Positions 1 to 7,004 of a DNA stretch of 39,252 bases are shown in pieces (position 1 is the first letter of the stretch; every line of letters starts with the position of its first letter). The notes beneath the pieces were generated by a model, which saw only the letters and a program-made list of their open reading frames with translations, was not told the origin of the DNA and did not search any database. This stretch comes from an uncultured Aquimarina sp. (GTDB lineage: Bacteria; Bacteroidota; Bacteroidia; Flavobacteriales; Flavobacteriaceae): positions 1 through 39,252 of the forward strand of contig CANMDH010000047.1 of assembly GCA_947496555.1 (NCBI GenBank). Direction: 5' to 3'. Position numbers and translations under genes: made by a program.

Positions 1-66
1 AAACAAATGGAACAAACTCAAAAAATGTTAGCACAGATTCAAAACAATCAGATTAGGGTTATATGA
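1..66 (+). CDS. C-terminal end of a gene entering from the left (partial)
   Basis: Frame 1 is open from the first base to a TGA at 64-66 and encodes a hydrophilic, Gln-rich tail (MEQTQKMLAQIQNNQIRVI at the end). The heptad-like spacing of hydrophobics suggests the end of a helix or coiled coil. The fragment is too short to name a family. It could also be a chance open frame, because only 21 codons are visible. Confidence 0.45.
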   Translation, partial: KQMEQTQKMLAQIQNNQIRVI

Positions 67-243
67 TAGAAAATCTATTTCATGTTGAAACTACTTCAAA
101 TACAGTCGCTTCACTTAGTTTTTTAATTTAACCATAGCGATGCTATGCCAAAATCAAGAAAACTACTGTATTTATTGTATTTCCAACCCTCATAACGAAG
201 TTCTAATGCATAAACCGGGTTTAATTTTTTGCTTTATATATTT

Positions 244-288
244 GCGCAAGTGAATCCTTGCGCTTATATTTGCAAGCATATACTTGCA
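244..288. promoter_or_regulatory. Tandem palindromes GCAAG-N6-CTTGC, probable ArsR operators
   Basis: Two inverted repeats with the same core and spacer sit directly before the ArsR-type regulator gene. The first is GCGCAAG (244-250), six bases, CTTGCGC (257-263). The second is TGCAAG (271-276), six bases, CTTGCA (283-288). Their centres are 26 bp apart, which would place two dimers on nearly the same DNA face. The second site ends 13 bp before the ATG at 302. Autoregulation by the downstream regulator is inferred from this position. Confidence 0.6.
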
Positions 289-301
289 TAAAAATACTAC
301 G

Positions 302-673
302 ATGGAGACAAGAAGAGATGTTTTTCAGGCGATTGCCGATCCCACCCGACGAGAGATCATAGGTATGTTGGCACAACAAAGCATGAACCTTAATGCAATT
401 TCAGAAAATTTTGACATGAGCAGACAAGCAGTATCCCTACATGTTAAAATTCTTCAAGAATGTAATCTTATTGCTATCCGGCAGCAGGGTCGGGAACGAA
501 TTTGCGAAGCTAAGCTCGAAAAACTCAACGAGGTACATCAATGGACCGAGCAATTTAGCATCTTCTGGACCAAAAAATTACAGGCTCTTAAACAAGTAGT
601 AGAAAACCTACCAAATATGCCGTCAAAAACATTAAAGAGCAAACCAATAGATTCACCAAAAAAGAAAGAATAA
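302..673 (+). CDS. ArsR/SmtB-type winged-helix transcriptional regulator
   Basis: A 123-residue regulator whose N-terminus (METRRDVFQAIADPTRREII) is typical of the ArsR members that pair with SRPBCC proteins. The recognition region is around residues 30-53 (SRQAVSLHVKIL), followed by a wing (IRQQGRERIC). It lacks the ELCVCDL-type metal site of metal sensors, so the signal is probably not a metal ion. An in-frame TTG at 284 would add six residues, but it lies inside the second operator palindrome and the ATG at 302 gives the normal family N-terminus. The stop is 2 nt before the next gene, so the two are co-transcribed. The Lys-rich C-terminal tail after residue 105 is unconserved in appearance. 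Confidence 0.85.
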   Translation: METRRDVFQAIADPTRREIIGMLAQQSMNLNAISENFDMSRQAVSLHVKILQECNLIAIRQQGRERICEAKLEKLNEVHQWTEQFSIFWTKKLQALKQVVENLPNMPSKTLKSKPIDSPKKKE

Positions 674-675
674 TT

Positions 676-1101
676 ATGAAAACAGTAGTTGTTGAAGAAG
701 TTTATAATGCATCCGTAGAAGCAGTATGGAAAGCATTAACCGATAAGAAAGAAATGAAAAAATGGTACTTTGACCTATCTGAATTTAAAGCTGAAGTCGG
801 TTTTGAGTTTCAATTTACGGGCCAGGGAGTAAAGGGTGATAATTACTTACATCTTTGTAAAATCACTGAAGTAATTCCTCTTAAAAAACTTCAATATAGC
901 TGGGAATATGAAAACCTAAGGGGTTATTCTTTGGTTACTTTTGAGTTATCGCAAGAAGAAAACGGCACACGATTAAAACTCACACACTCTGGTTTAGAGA
1001 CATTTCCACAAGACAATGCTGACTTTGATATCAAAAACTTTGAAGGTGGGTGGACAGAACTACTTACCAAACTTTTACGAGATTATTTAACTGAGAAATA
1101 A
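676..1101 (+). CDS. SRPBCC / AHSA1 (START-like) domain protein
   Basis: 141 residues that match the Aha1-C/SRPBCC fold along the whole length: the N-terminal strand with VEAVWKALTDKKEMKKWYF, a middle DNYLHLCKITEVIPLKKLQYSW and the closing helix GGWTELLTKLLRDYL. Such proteins form a hydrophobic-ligand pocket; the ligand here cannot be read from sequence. The gene starts 2 nt after the ArsR-type regulator, a pairing that is very common in bacteria. It is probably under the same palindromic operators. No signal peptide is present, so the protein is cytoplasmic. Confidence 0.85.
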   Translation: MKTVVVEEVYNASVEAVWKALTDKKEMKKWYFDLSEFKAEVGFEFQFTGQGVKGDNYLHLCKITEVIPLKKLQYSWEYENLRGYSLVTFELSQEENGTRLKLTHSGLETFPQDNADFDIKNFEGGWTELLTKLLRDYLTEK

Positions 1102-1166
1102 AAATACTTGTCTATTTTTCGGTTGCAGGCCCGATTTGATCTGCAGTACTTTGTATCAAAATACAA

Positions 1167-1925
1167 ATGATGGATTTCAAAAACCTGCATCAGCAAAATA
1201 CTCCATTACTCATCTGTAATGTTTGGGATGTAACCAGTGCAAAAATTGCTGAAAAATTAAACTTCAAGGCTGTCGGCACATCAAGTGCTGCCATTGCAGC
1301 AATGCTAGGATACCGGGACGGAGAAGAAATGAGCTTCTCTGAATTAGAATATATCGTAAAACGTATAACTGAAAATACCCATATCCCATTATCTGTAGAT
1401 CTAGAATCAGGATATAGCAAAGAACCTTCAGAAATAGTTGAACATATCAAACGTTTAGTAGATTTGGGTGTGGTAGGAATAAATCTAGAAGATAGTTTTG
1501 TTAACACAGAGCGCATATTACTTCCAACTGGGGAGTCTTCAAAAATAATTTCTGAAATAAAAAATCAACTAACAAAAGAAAACATATATGTTTTTTTAAA
1601 TATAAGAACCGATACCTTTTTGCTGAACCATGCTAACGCCCTTTCAGAAACAAAAAAAAGAATTAAACACTATGAAAACGCAGGAGCAGATGGTATTTTT
1701 ATACCCTGTATCGTATTACAAGAAGATATCGATTATGTAGTAAAAAGCACTAGCTTACCGATCAATGTAATGTACATACCCGATCTACCAGATTTTGACA
1801 CATTGAATACCTTGGGAGTAAAACGTATAAGTATGGGGAATTTTCTATTTGATACCATGTACAAGAATCTTGAAGTAACAATAGGTACTATTTTGAAGCA
1901 ACAATCCTTTACACCTATCTTTTAA
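1167..1925 (+). CDS. Isocitrate lyase / phosphoenolpyruvate mutase family protein
   Basis: 252 residues forming one ICL/PEPM TIM barrel. Visible landmarks are CNVWDVTSAKIAEK near the N-terminus, the divalent-metal strand VDLESGYS (residues about 78-85, VDADTGYG in the family), INLEDS (about 105-110) and NIRTDTF (about 146-152). The catalytic KKCGH loop of isocitrate and methylisocitrate lyases is absent, so true isocitrate lyase activity is unlikely. A C-C or P-C bond lyase acting on a small oxo-acid is plausible, but the substrate is unknown. Two ATGs (1167, 1170) are possible starts. The stop at 1925 is one base before the Ada-type gene, which implies an operon. Confidence 0.85.
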   Translation: MMDFKNLHQQNTPLLICNVWDVTSAKIAEKLNFKAVGTSSAAIAAMLGYRDGEEMSFSELEYIVKRITENTHIPLSVDLESGYSKEPSEIVEHIKRLVDLGVVGINLEDSFVNTERILLPTGESSKIISEIKNQLTKENIYVFLNIRTDTFLLNHANALSETKKRIKHYENAGADGIFIPCIVLQEDIDYVVKSTSLPINVMYIPDLPDFDTLNTLGVKRISMGNFLFDTMYKNLEVTIGTILKQQSFTPIF

Positions 1926-1926
1926 T

Positions 1927-2985
1927 ATGTTAATTACCGAAAAGAAAAAAATAGACACATACTATCGGGCACTTTTGAACCGAGAGAAAGGTTTTGTGGG
2001 TATCTTTTATGTTGGTGTAAAAACAACTTCTGTTTTTTGTATAGCTACTTGTCGAGCAAGAAAACCAAAACTAGAAAACGTAGCGTTTTATACCTCTTTC
2101 AAAGAAGCCCTAGACAACGGATACAGACCTTGTAAAATATGTAAACCGACTGAAAATGCTAATGAAGCACCCAAACAGGTTCAGATTGCCATTAATATGG
2201 TAAAGAACAACCCGAAAGAAAAGATTTCTGATGATCATCTTCGTGAAAATCAAATCAGTCCAGAAATAGTACGCAGATGGTTTAAAAGGAATTATGGGAT
2301 GACTTTTCATGCATACCAACGAATGTATCGAATAAACAATGCTTTTCAAGAATTAAAACAAGGTAAAAAAGCCACTGCAACAGCATTTGATACGGGATAT
2401 GAATCTCTAAGTGGATTTGGATATACCTTCAAGAAGCTTATTGGTAAATCACCACAAAAAAGTATCGGAAAAAATATTATTCTAATCAACAGGTTCACTA
2501 CTCCTCTTGGTCCAATGTTCGTTTGTGCAACCAATCAGGGGATCTGCCTTTTAGAATTTGTAGACAGAAGAATGCTCGAAACTGAGTTTAAAGATCTTCA
2601 AAAATTACTGAACGCTAAAATCATTACGGGCGAGAATGAGCATATCACGCAAGTTAAAAAAGAAATCGCCGAATACTTTACTGGTCAACGAAAGAGTTTT
2701 AACGTTTCACTGCACACCCCAGGAACAGATTTTCAGAATTTGGTTTGGCAAGGTTTACAGGAAATCCCTTATGGTAGCACATCTACGTATCAACAACAAG
2801 CAGAGAAAATCAAAAATCCAAAAGGAATTAGAGCGGTCGCCAAAGCCAATGGTTTTAATAGAATAGCAATTATTATACCCTGTCACCGGGTTCTTGGCAA
2901 GAATGGTAACCTTACTGGATACGGCGGCGGTATAGAGAGGAAACAGTGGCTTATTGATCACGAACAGAAAAAAGCCGATAAATAG
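1927..2985 (+). CDS. ada: Ada-type bifunctional regulator / O6-methylguanine-DNA methyltransferase
   Basis: 352 residues with the three parts of Ada in order. The N-terminal methylphosphotriester domain keeps all four zinc cysteines (C38, C42, C69, C72). An AraC-type helix-turn-helix follows at about residues 85-185. The C-terminal methyltransferase ends with the active-site PCHR motif (C319), followed by NGNLTGYGGG. The protein should accept methyl groups from alkylated DNA and activate repair genes once C38 is methylated. It is translated 1 nt after the ICL/PEPM gene rather than with alkA or alkB, which is unusual wiring for an adaptive response gene. The stop is followed by a strong hairpin terminator. 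Confidence 0.95.
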   Translation: MLITEKKKIDTYYRALLNREKGFVGIFYVGVKTTSVFCIATCRARKPKLENVAFYTSFKEALDNGYRPCKICKPTENANEAPKQVQIAINMVKNNPKEKISDDHLRENQISPEIVRRWFKRNYGMTFHAYQRMYRINNAFQELKQGKKATATAFDTGYESLSGFGYTFKKLIGKSPQKSIGKNIILINRFTTPLGPMFVCATNQGICLLEFVDRRMLETEFKDLQKLLNAKIITGENEHITQVKKEIAEYFTGQRKSFNVSLHTPGTDFQNLVWQGLQEIPYGSTSTYQQQAEKIKNPKGIRAVAKANGFNRIAIIIPCHRVLGKNGNLTGYGGGIERKQWLIDHEQKKADK

Positions 2986-3034
2986 CAAATGCGAAGAATA
3001 GCTTTTGCTTTACTCCTAACTCAAAAAGAGGCAA

Positions 3035-3086
3035 TTATGCCCTGCAAAGTCAGGATATAAGACTTTGCAGGGCATAACTTTTTTTT
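3035..3086. terminator. Intrinsic terminator, 17-bp perfect stem
   Basis: TTATGCCCTGCAAAGTC (3035-3051) pairs perfectly with 3061-3077 over a 9-base loop, followed on the plus strand by C and a run of T from 3079. It ends the Ada transcript. On the minus strand a T-rich stretch follows about 7 bases further on, so it may also serve the convergent GerW gene, whose stop overlaps the T-run. Confidence 0.9.
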
Positions 3087-3453
3087 AAACAGTCTCCTCT
3101 TCTCTTGCCCGAGTTTTGGCAAAACTTTCGATCATATCTGGTACTTTTTCAAATAGAGCTGCCAATCCACGTGTTTTTCCTGCTGCGAGAAATGAAATTT
3201 CTTCTCCTTTGGCTACCAAAAAACCAATAGGTTCGATTCCAACACCAGCACCGGCTCCAACGCCCTGTCCTTTGCGAGTTTTTGATTCTGTACCTTCTCC
3301 TCCACCAGAACCAAACCCCATACCTACTCTAATAACAGGTACACATTTAAATTCTCCCAGATCGAATGGTTCTCCGACAACAGTCTCGGTTTTTGCTTCA
3401 CTTTTTATAAAATCAGTGATTTGTCCTAATAATTCTTCAAAATGTAATTCCAT
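3085..3453 (-). CDS. GerW/YtfJ-family protein
   Basis: 122 residues with the family signature: an N-terminal helix, the strand TVVGEPFDLGEFKCVPVIRVGMGFGSG, a Gly-rich middle (GQGVGAGAGVGIEPIGFLV, about residues 65-83) and a C-terminal amphipathic helix (ALFEKVPDMIESFAKTR). In Bacillus the homologue GerW/YtfJ is needed for spore germination, but the family is widespread in non-spore-formers, where its role is unknown. It follows a DUF2953-like membrane gene by 11 nt, the same order as ytfI-ytfJ in Bacillus. No signal peptide is visible. Confidence 0.85.
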   Translation of the reverse strand: MELHFEELLGQITDFIKSEAKTETVVGEPFDLGEFKCVPVIRVGMGFGSGGGEGTESKTRKGQGVGAGAGVGIEPIGFLVAKGEEISFLAAGKTRGLAALFEKVPDMIESFAKTRAREEETV

Positions 3454-3464
3454 GATTATGTGTT

Positions 3465-3965
3465 TTACTTGTTTATAAATGATGTAATGATGTTTATTGG
3501 TCTATTATGCATCTGCAATATCAATTGATTTCGACCCTCAAAATTGATGTTGAATGTTCCCAAATAATAATTTACAAATCCAAAAAACGGGTATAGTTTT
3601 GCATTCAGGACATTATCCCCTGTATCAATATCAATCAACATCTTTTTTACTTTAAAAGATTGTAACATTGCTATTATTTTTCTGATGCCAAATTTCCTTT
3701 TGCTTTTCGCAGTAGATTTCTTTGCTTTTTTTCTCTTCTTATCTTTCCCCAAGCTTTTGAGTGGGTAGAAGTAAAAAGTGAAAAGAAAAATCTTTAGTTT
3801 TATTCGCAGTAGTTCTTCTTCATGTTCTTCTATACTTGCCTTTGCCATACCCTGTAATCGTATCTCATAATGATTTTGTTCGGTATCAACAGATACGATA
3901 ATCGGAATCAACAGCACATAAAGAATCAGTAATAGAAACAAGATAAAAATTGCTGCAAACCACAT
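3465..3965 (-). CDS. DUF2953-like membrane-anchored protein
   Basis: 166 residues. Residues 2-25 form one strongly hydrophobic segment, after which the chain alternates beta-like strands (YEIRLQGMAKASI, LRIKLKIFLFTFYFYPL) with a very basic stretch (KKRKKAKKSTAKSKRK, about residues 77-92). The pattern and the partnership with GerW fit DUF2953 (YtfI), a membrane protein of unknown function; family identity rests on context and layout rather than a diagnostic motif. The basic stretch suggests that part of the chain faces the cytoplasm or nucleic acid/anionic lipid. It is the first gene of a two-gene minus-strand operon. Confidence 0.6.
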   Translation of the reverse strand: MWFAAIFILFLLLILYVLLIPIIVSVDTEQNHYEIRLQGMAKASIEEHEEELLRIKLKIFLFTFYFYPLKSLGKDKKRKKAKKSTAKSKRKFGIRKIIAMLQSFKVKKMLIDIDTGDNVLNAKLYPFFGFVNYYLGTFNINFEGRNQLILQMHNRPINIITSFINK

Positions 3966-4010
3966 GAGTTGAATTTTACAAGAAAGACGTTAAAAAATAG
4001 GAGAGTAACA

Positions 4011-4024
4011 ATGATATTTATCAT
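4011..4024. promoter_or_regulatory. 14-bp palindrome between divergent genes
   Basis: ATGATA-TT-TATCAT lies between the minus-strand DUF2953 gene (start 3965) and the plus-strand DUF2059 gene (start 4133). Its position is suited to an operator, but it is AT-rich and no regulator can be named. Confidence 0.25.
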
Positions 4025-4095
4025 GCTATCCCTATAGATTTTGTTAATTTTTCATAAGTCCATATGTGATCAAAATTCATTGAATATAAAAACAG

Positions 4096-4103
4096 TAGTT
4101 TTG
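4096..4103 (+). promoter_or_regulatory. Probable -7 promoter element (TAGTTTTG)
   Basis: A full match to the Bacteroidetes TAnnTTTG element lies 29 bp before the ATG of the DUF2059 gene. No TTG at the usual 17-23 bp distance is present (the nearest is 13 bp upstream), so the -33 half is weak or missing. Confidence 0.4.
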
Positions 4104-4132
4104 TATAGTACCGAAATATAAACAGACACATT

Positions 4133-4579
4133 ATGAAAAAAACTATAGTAATCCTTTTTGTCTTTTTGATATTCACTTCTATATCCTTTGCTCAAGAGGA
4201 TGCAGAATACAATGGCGTATTAAAAACAATGTTTGAAGTTTCTGGAACCGAAGGTTCATATACAGCGGCAATCAAACAGATGTTTGTTATGTATAAAAAT
4301 AAATATCCAAATGTGGATGCAACGGTATGGAATGAGCTGGAAAGTGATTTTCTTAAAACTTCTTTGGATGATCTTGTGACCATGTTGGCTCCTGTTTATA
4401 ACAAATACATGACAAAAGAGGATCTAAAAGAACTTATCACATTTTACAAAACTCCGGTAGGACAAAAATTTGCCAAAAACACGCCTTTAATTTTACAAGA
4501 ATCTATGCAGGTAGGGCAAGAATGGGGAATGAAAATTGGGCAAGAGTTTGATAAAAAAATGAAAGAAAAGGGATATTAA
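4133..4579 (+). CDS. DUF2059 family secreted protein
   Basis: 148 residues. Residues 1-20 are a clear Sec signal peptide (MKKTIVILFVFLIFTSISFA, cut before QED). The mature part is alpha-helical and ends in the DUF2059 region KYMTKEDLKELITFYKTPVGQKFAKNTPLILQES (about residues 90-125). The family is common in Gram-negative bacteria, located in the periplasm, and has no established function. The next gene begins 6 nt after its stop, so the two share a transcript. Confidence 0.85.
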   Translation: MKKTIVILFVFLIFTSISFAQEDAEYNGVLKTMFEVSGTEGSYTAAIKQMFVMYKNKYPNVDATVWNELESDFLKTSLDDLVTMLAPVYNKYMTKEDLKELITFYKTPVGQKFAKNTPLILQESMQVGQEWGMKIGQEFDKKMKEKGY

Positions 4580-4585
4580 ATTAGT

Positions 4586-5011
4586 ATGAAAGATAATATC
4601 TACTTACAAAAAACGGCAGTTACTTTTAGTGTAGTTCTGTATGCGATTGTTGTGCCTTATCTAGAGATCAACAATACACATGTCTTCAATCCTGATTGGA
4701 CGCCACATGCCAAAATTCACGAAGTATGGCAGTTGATCACCAATACTAGCATTGGTATCCTTTGTCTTTGGCTCATTTGGAAAAAACAGAATGTGCCACT
4801 CAGCACAATCCTAAGCATGCTTGTTACTGGTGGTTTTCTGGTTGCTTTCTCTTTACAAAAACTATACGGTGGTTCGATGAAATTTCTGGACGGAAGTGAA
4901 AAAACCATATTCGGGCTTAATATTGGTGTTGTAGGCTTTGGTATAGCTCTTATCCTATTGATTTTCTCTTTGCTTGTATACAGAAAGAAAAACAGTAAAG
5001 TGCCGAGATGA
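4586..5011 (+). CDS. Small four-helix integral membrane protein, function unknown
   Basis: 141 residues with four hydrophobic segments at about 9-27, 50-65, 74-92 and 107-131. Between helices 1 and 2 lies a loop with NPDWTPHAKIHEVWQL, where the His/Glu cluster resembles a conserved loop in small DUF6640-like membrane proteins; I do not consider the family assignment certain. A basic tail (YRKKNSKVPR) follows the last helix. It is translated 6 nt after the DUF2059 gene and is followed by a terminator. Confidence 0.7.
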   Translation: MKDNIYLQKTAVTFSVVLYAIVVPYLEINNTHVFNPDWTPHAKIHEVWQLITNTSIGILCLWLIWKKQNVPLSTILSMLVTGGFLVAFSLQKLYGGSMKFLDGSEKTIFGLNIGVVGFGIALILLIFSLLVYRKKNSKVPR

Positions 5012-5024
5012 TCTAATGAGGTTG

Positions 5025-5056
5025 AAAAGGAGTGCTCTTTCAAGCACTCCTTTTTT
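5025..5056. terminator. Bidirectional intrinsic terminator
   Basis: AAAAGGAGTGCT (5025-5036) pairs perfectly with 5043-5054 over the loop CTTTCA. It has a T-run on the plus side and the complementary A-run on the left, so it can end both the membrane-protein gene (stop 5011) and the convergent gene that ends at 5066. Confidence 0.9.
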
Positions 5057-5065
5057 ATGTAAAGT

Positions 5066-5353
5066 TTACCGGGGTTTTGTTAACTTTACTTCTATAGCTC
5101 CATAAATATCTATTTCATATCCTTCGTCTCGAGCTTTTAGGATCATATCTTTTACGATATTCTTTTCATGTTTTAGTTCTGAGATTCGTTTTGCAGAGTG
5201 CAAATTATCCTGATCAGATCCTTCTTGTATTTGTAACATTTGAAGGTTATGAAATTTTATTTTGTTGGCAATCAATGAAAACAGGACATCTGCAGCTTCT
5301 ATTGCAGAAAAAGAACCTTCAATAAGTTTGATATGTCTTTCTGTATTAGTCAT
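5066..5353 (-). CDS. Small hypothetical protein
   Basis: 95 residues with no signal peptide or membrane segment. Two predicted helices (HIKLIEGSFSAIEAADVLFSLIANKIKFHNLQML, about 7-40, and ISELKHEKNIVKDMILKARDEG, about 56-77) are followed by a short beta segment (YEIDIYGAIEVKLT). I do not recognise the family. It ends at a bidirectional terminator and starts 30 nt after the isocitrate dehydrogenase stop, so it may be read through from that gene. The heptad-like helices suggest a small dimer or a partner protein. Confidence 0.65.
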   Translation of the reverse strand: MTNTERHIKLIEGSFSAIEAADVLFSLIANKIKFHNLQMLQIQEGSDQDNLHSAKRISELKHEKNIVKDMILKARDEGYEIDIYGAIEVKLTKPR

Positions 5354-5383
5354 AACATTGCTTTCTTTAGTTAGGTTACAATA

Positions 5384-6817
5384 TCATTGCCCCTGCCCCA
5401 AAGAGAATGATGGGGTACCATCAAAGGCATATAAGTTTTCTGTCTTTATGACATCAATGTCTTTTGTAATTGCATCAGAAAGTAATTGTACAACTTGTTC
5501 TTTTGTAGTACTATCTTTCTGAGCACTAAACCTACATCGCCAATGGTCTGTACAAAAGGTTTCGTCGAAACCATTAGGCCATACTTTTATACCTCTATTG
5601 GTGATCATCGAGAGGTGTAAATTTCCGTTATTTAATGCTTCCAATTTTTTGGCAATGGTATTGGCTTCGGTCCCTTCCCAGTGAACAAATACATCAACTC
5701 CAAGTAATTCTTTTTTGGCCAATGGCTTACGCTTATATTTTGGTAATTGTATTGGGTTCTCATTATCATAAGAAACAGTTTTTAATGTTTTAGGAGCTTT
5801 ACCAAGGTTATTTATTACTTCTTGGGCAAATTCTCTAGTTCCTACTTTCTTATTGCTAACCCCCTCTTTATAGATATCATAGGTATGAATACCATCTTCT
5901 ATTGTTTTTAACCAGGCATTTTGCACTTTTTCGGCAACCTCTGTTTGCCCGATATGTATAAGCATCATAATCGCTCCTTGCAAAAGACCCGACGGATTAG
6001 CAAGGTTTTGTCCTGCTCTGCGTGGCGCAGAACCATGTATAGCCTCAAACATCGCACATTCTTCACCAATATTAGAAGATCCTGCAAGACCTACAGAACC
6101 GGTTATCTGTGCTGCGATATCAGACATGATATCCCCATAAAGATTTGGCATCACAATAACGTCAAATACTTCTGGTGTATCAGCCATCTTTGCCGCGCCT
6201 ATATCTACAATCCAATGTTCGTTTTCTATCTCGGGATACTCGCTTGCGATCTCTTCGAATACTTTATGAAACAACCCATCGGTTTGTTTCATAATGTTAT
6301 CTTTAGTAAAACACGTTACCTTTTTCCTATTATATTTTTTAGCAAATTCAAAAGCATACCTTACGATCTTTTCGCAGCCTGGGCGACTTATCAGTTTTAA
6401 GCACTGTACTACTTCGTCGGTTTGTTGATGTTCTATCCCGGCATAGAGATCTTCTTCATTTTCTCGAATGATCACAATATCCATATCAGGGTGTTTGGTA
6501 GCTACAAATGGATGTAAGCTTTTACAAGGCCTAATGTTGGCATATAATCCCAAAAACTTTCTTGTTGTCACATTGAGACTTTTATATCCTTTACCTTGGG
6601 GAGTTGTAATAGGAGCCTTAAGAAATATTTTGTTTTTACGAATGATATCCCAAGATGCATCCGAAATACCAGAAGTATTCCCGCCTAGATATACTTTTTC
6701 TCCCACTTCTATCTCTTCAATATTTAATTGAGCTCCGGCTGCCATAATAATTGCTAATGTTGCATCCATAATCTCGGGACCGATACCATCTCCTTTGGCC
6801 ACTGTTATTGTTTTCAT
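5384..6817 (-). CDS. icd: Isocitrate dehydrogenase, long form (probably NADP-dependent)
   Basis: 477 residues. The isopropylmalate/isocitrate dehydrogenase core is clear: KGDGIGPEIM near the N-terminus, the substrate region ENEEDLYAGIEHQ, the metal-binding NLYGDIMSDIAAQITGS, and the cofactor loop IHGSAPRRAGQNLANPSG. Beyond about residue 335 there is a C-terminal domain (KKELLGVDVFVHWEGTEANTIAKKLEAL...) of the type found in Thermus and Rickettsia IDH and common in Bacteroidetes. It catalyses oxidative decarboxylation of isocitrate in the TCA cycle. An ATG at 6853 would add 12 residues, but the ATG at 6817 gives the normal start MKTITVAKGDGIGPE. NADP preference is inferred from the family. Confidence 0.93.
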   Translation of the reverse strand: MKTITVAKGDGIGPEIMDATLAIIMAAGAQLNIEEIEVGEKVYLGGNTSGISDASWDIIRKNKIFLKAPITTPQGKGYKSLNVTTRKFLGLYANIRPCKSLHPFVATKHPDMDIVIIRENEEDLYAGIEHQQTDEVVQCLKLISRPGCEKIVRYAFEFAKKYNRKKVTCFTKDNIMKQTDGLFHKVFEEIASEYPEIENEHWIVDIGAAKMADTPEVFDVIVMPNLYGDIMSDIAAQITGSVGLAGSSNIGEECAMFEAIHGSAPRRAGQNLANPSGLLQGAIMMLIHIGQTEVAEKVQNAWLKTIEDGIHTYDIYKEGVSNKKVGTREFAQEVINNLGKAPKTLKTVSYDNENPIQLPKYKRKPLAKKELLGVDVFVHWEGTEANTIAKKLEALNNGNLHLSMITNRGIKVWPNGFDETFCTDHWRCRFSAQKDSTTKEQVVQLLSDAITKDIDVIKTENLYAFDGTPSFSLGQGQ

Positions 6818-7004
6818 GCGTCTATTGTTTAAAGTTGTATGCAAAAATCGCATAACTTTTCCATTAATTTTTATTTATATTTATAATGATTTGCATAACA
6901 ATTATTTATGATATGCTTTAAAATCCCGTACAAAGCCTTTCGTACACCTTTCTTACCAAAAAATCAATATCTTTATCTTTATTCATCACGCATCAATCCA
7001 AAAA

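Noticed and set aside
133-147. Inverted repeat CATAGC-GAT-GCTATG
   Set aside because: It is not followed by a T-run, is far from the regulator start and is not repeated elsewhere in the window, so neither terminator nor operator can be supported.
3116-3478. 120-codon plus-strand frame
   Set aside because: It lies opposite the GerW-family gene, whose protein has clear family motifs. The Pro/Thr-rich translation is the mirror of the Gly-rich segment.
5921-6400. 159-codon plus-strand frame
   Set aside because: It lies opposite isocitrate dehydrogenase and reflects that gene's codon use. It shows no family features.
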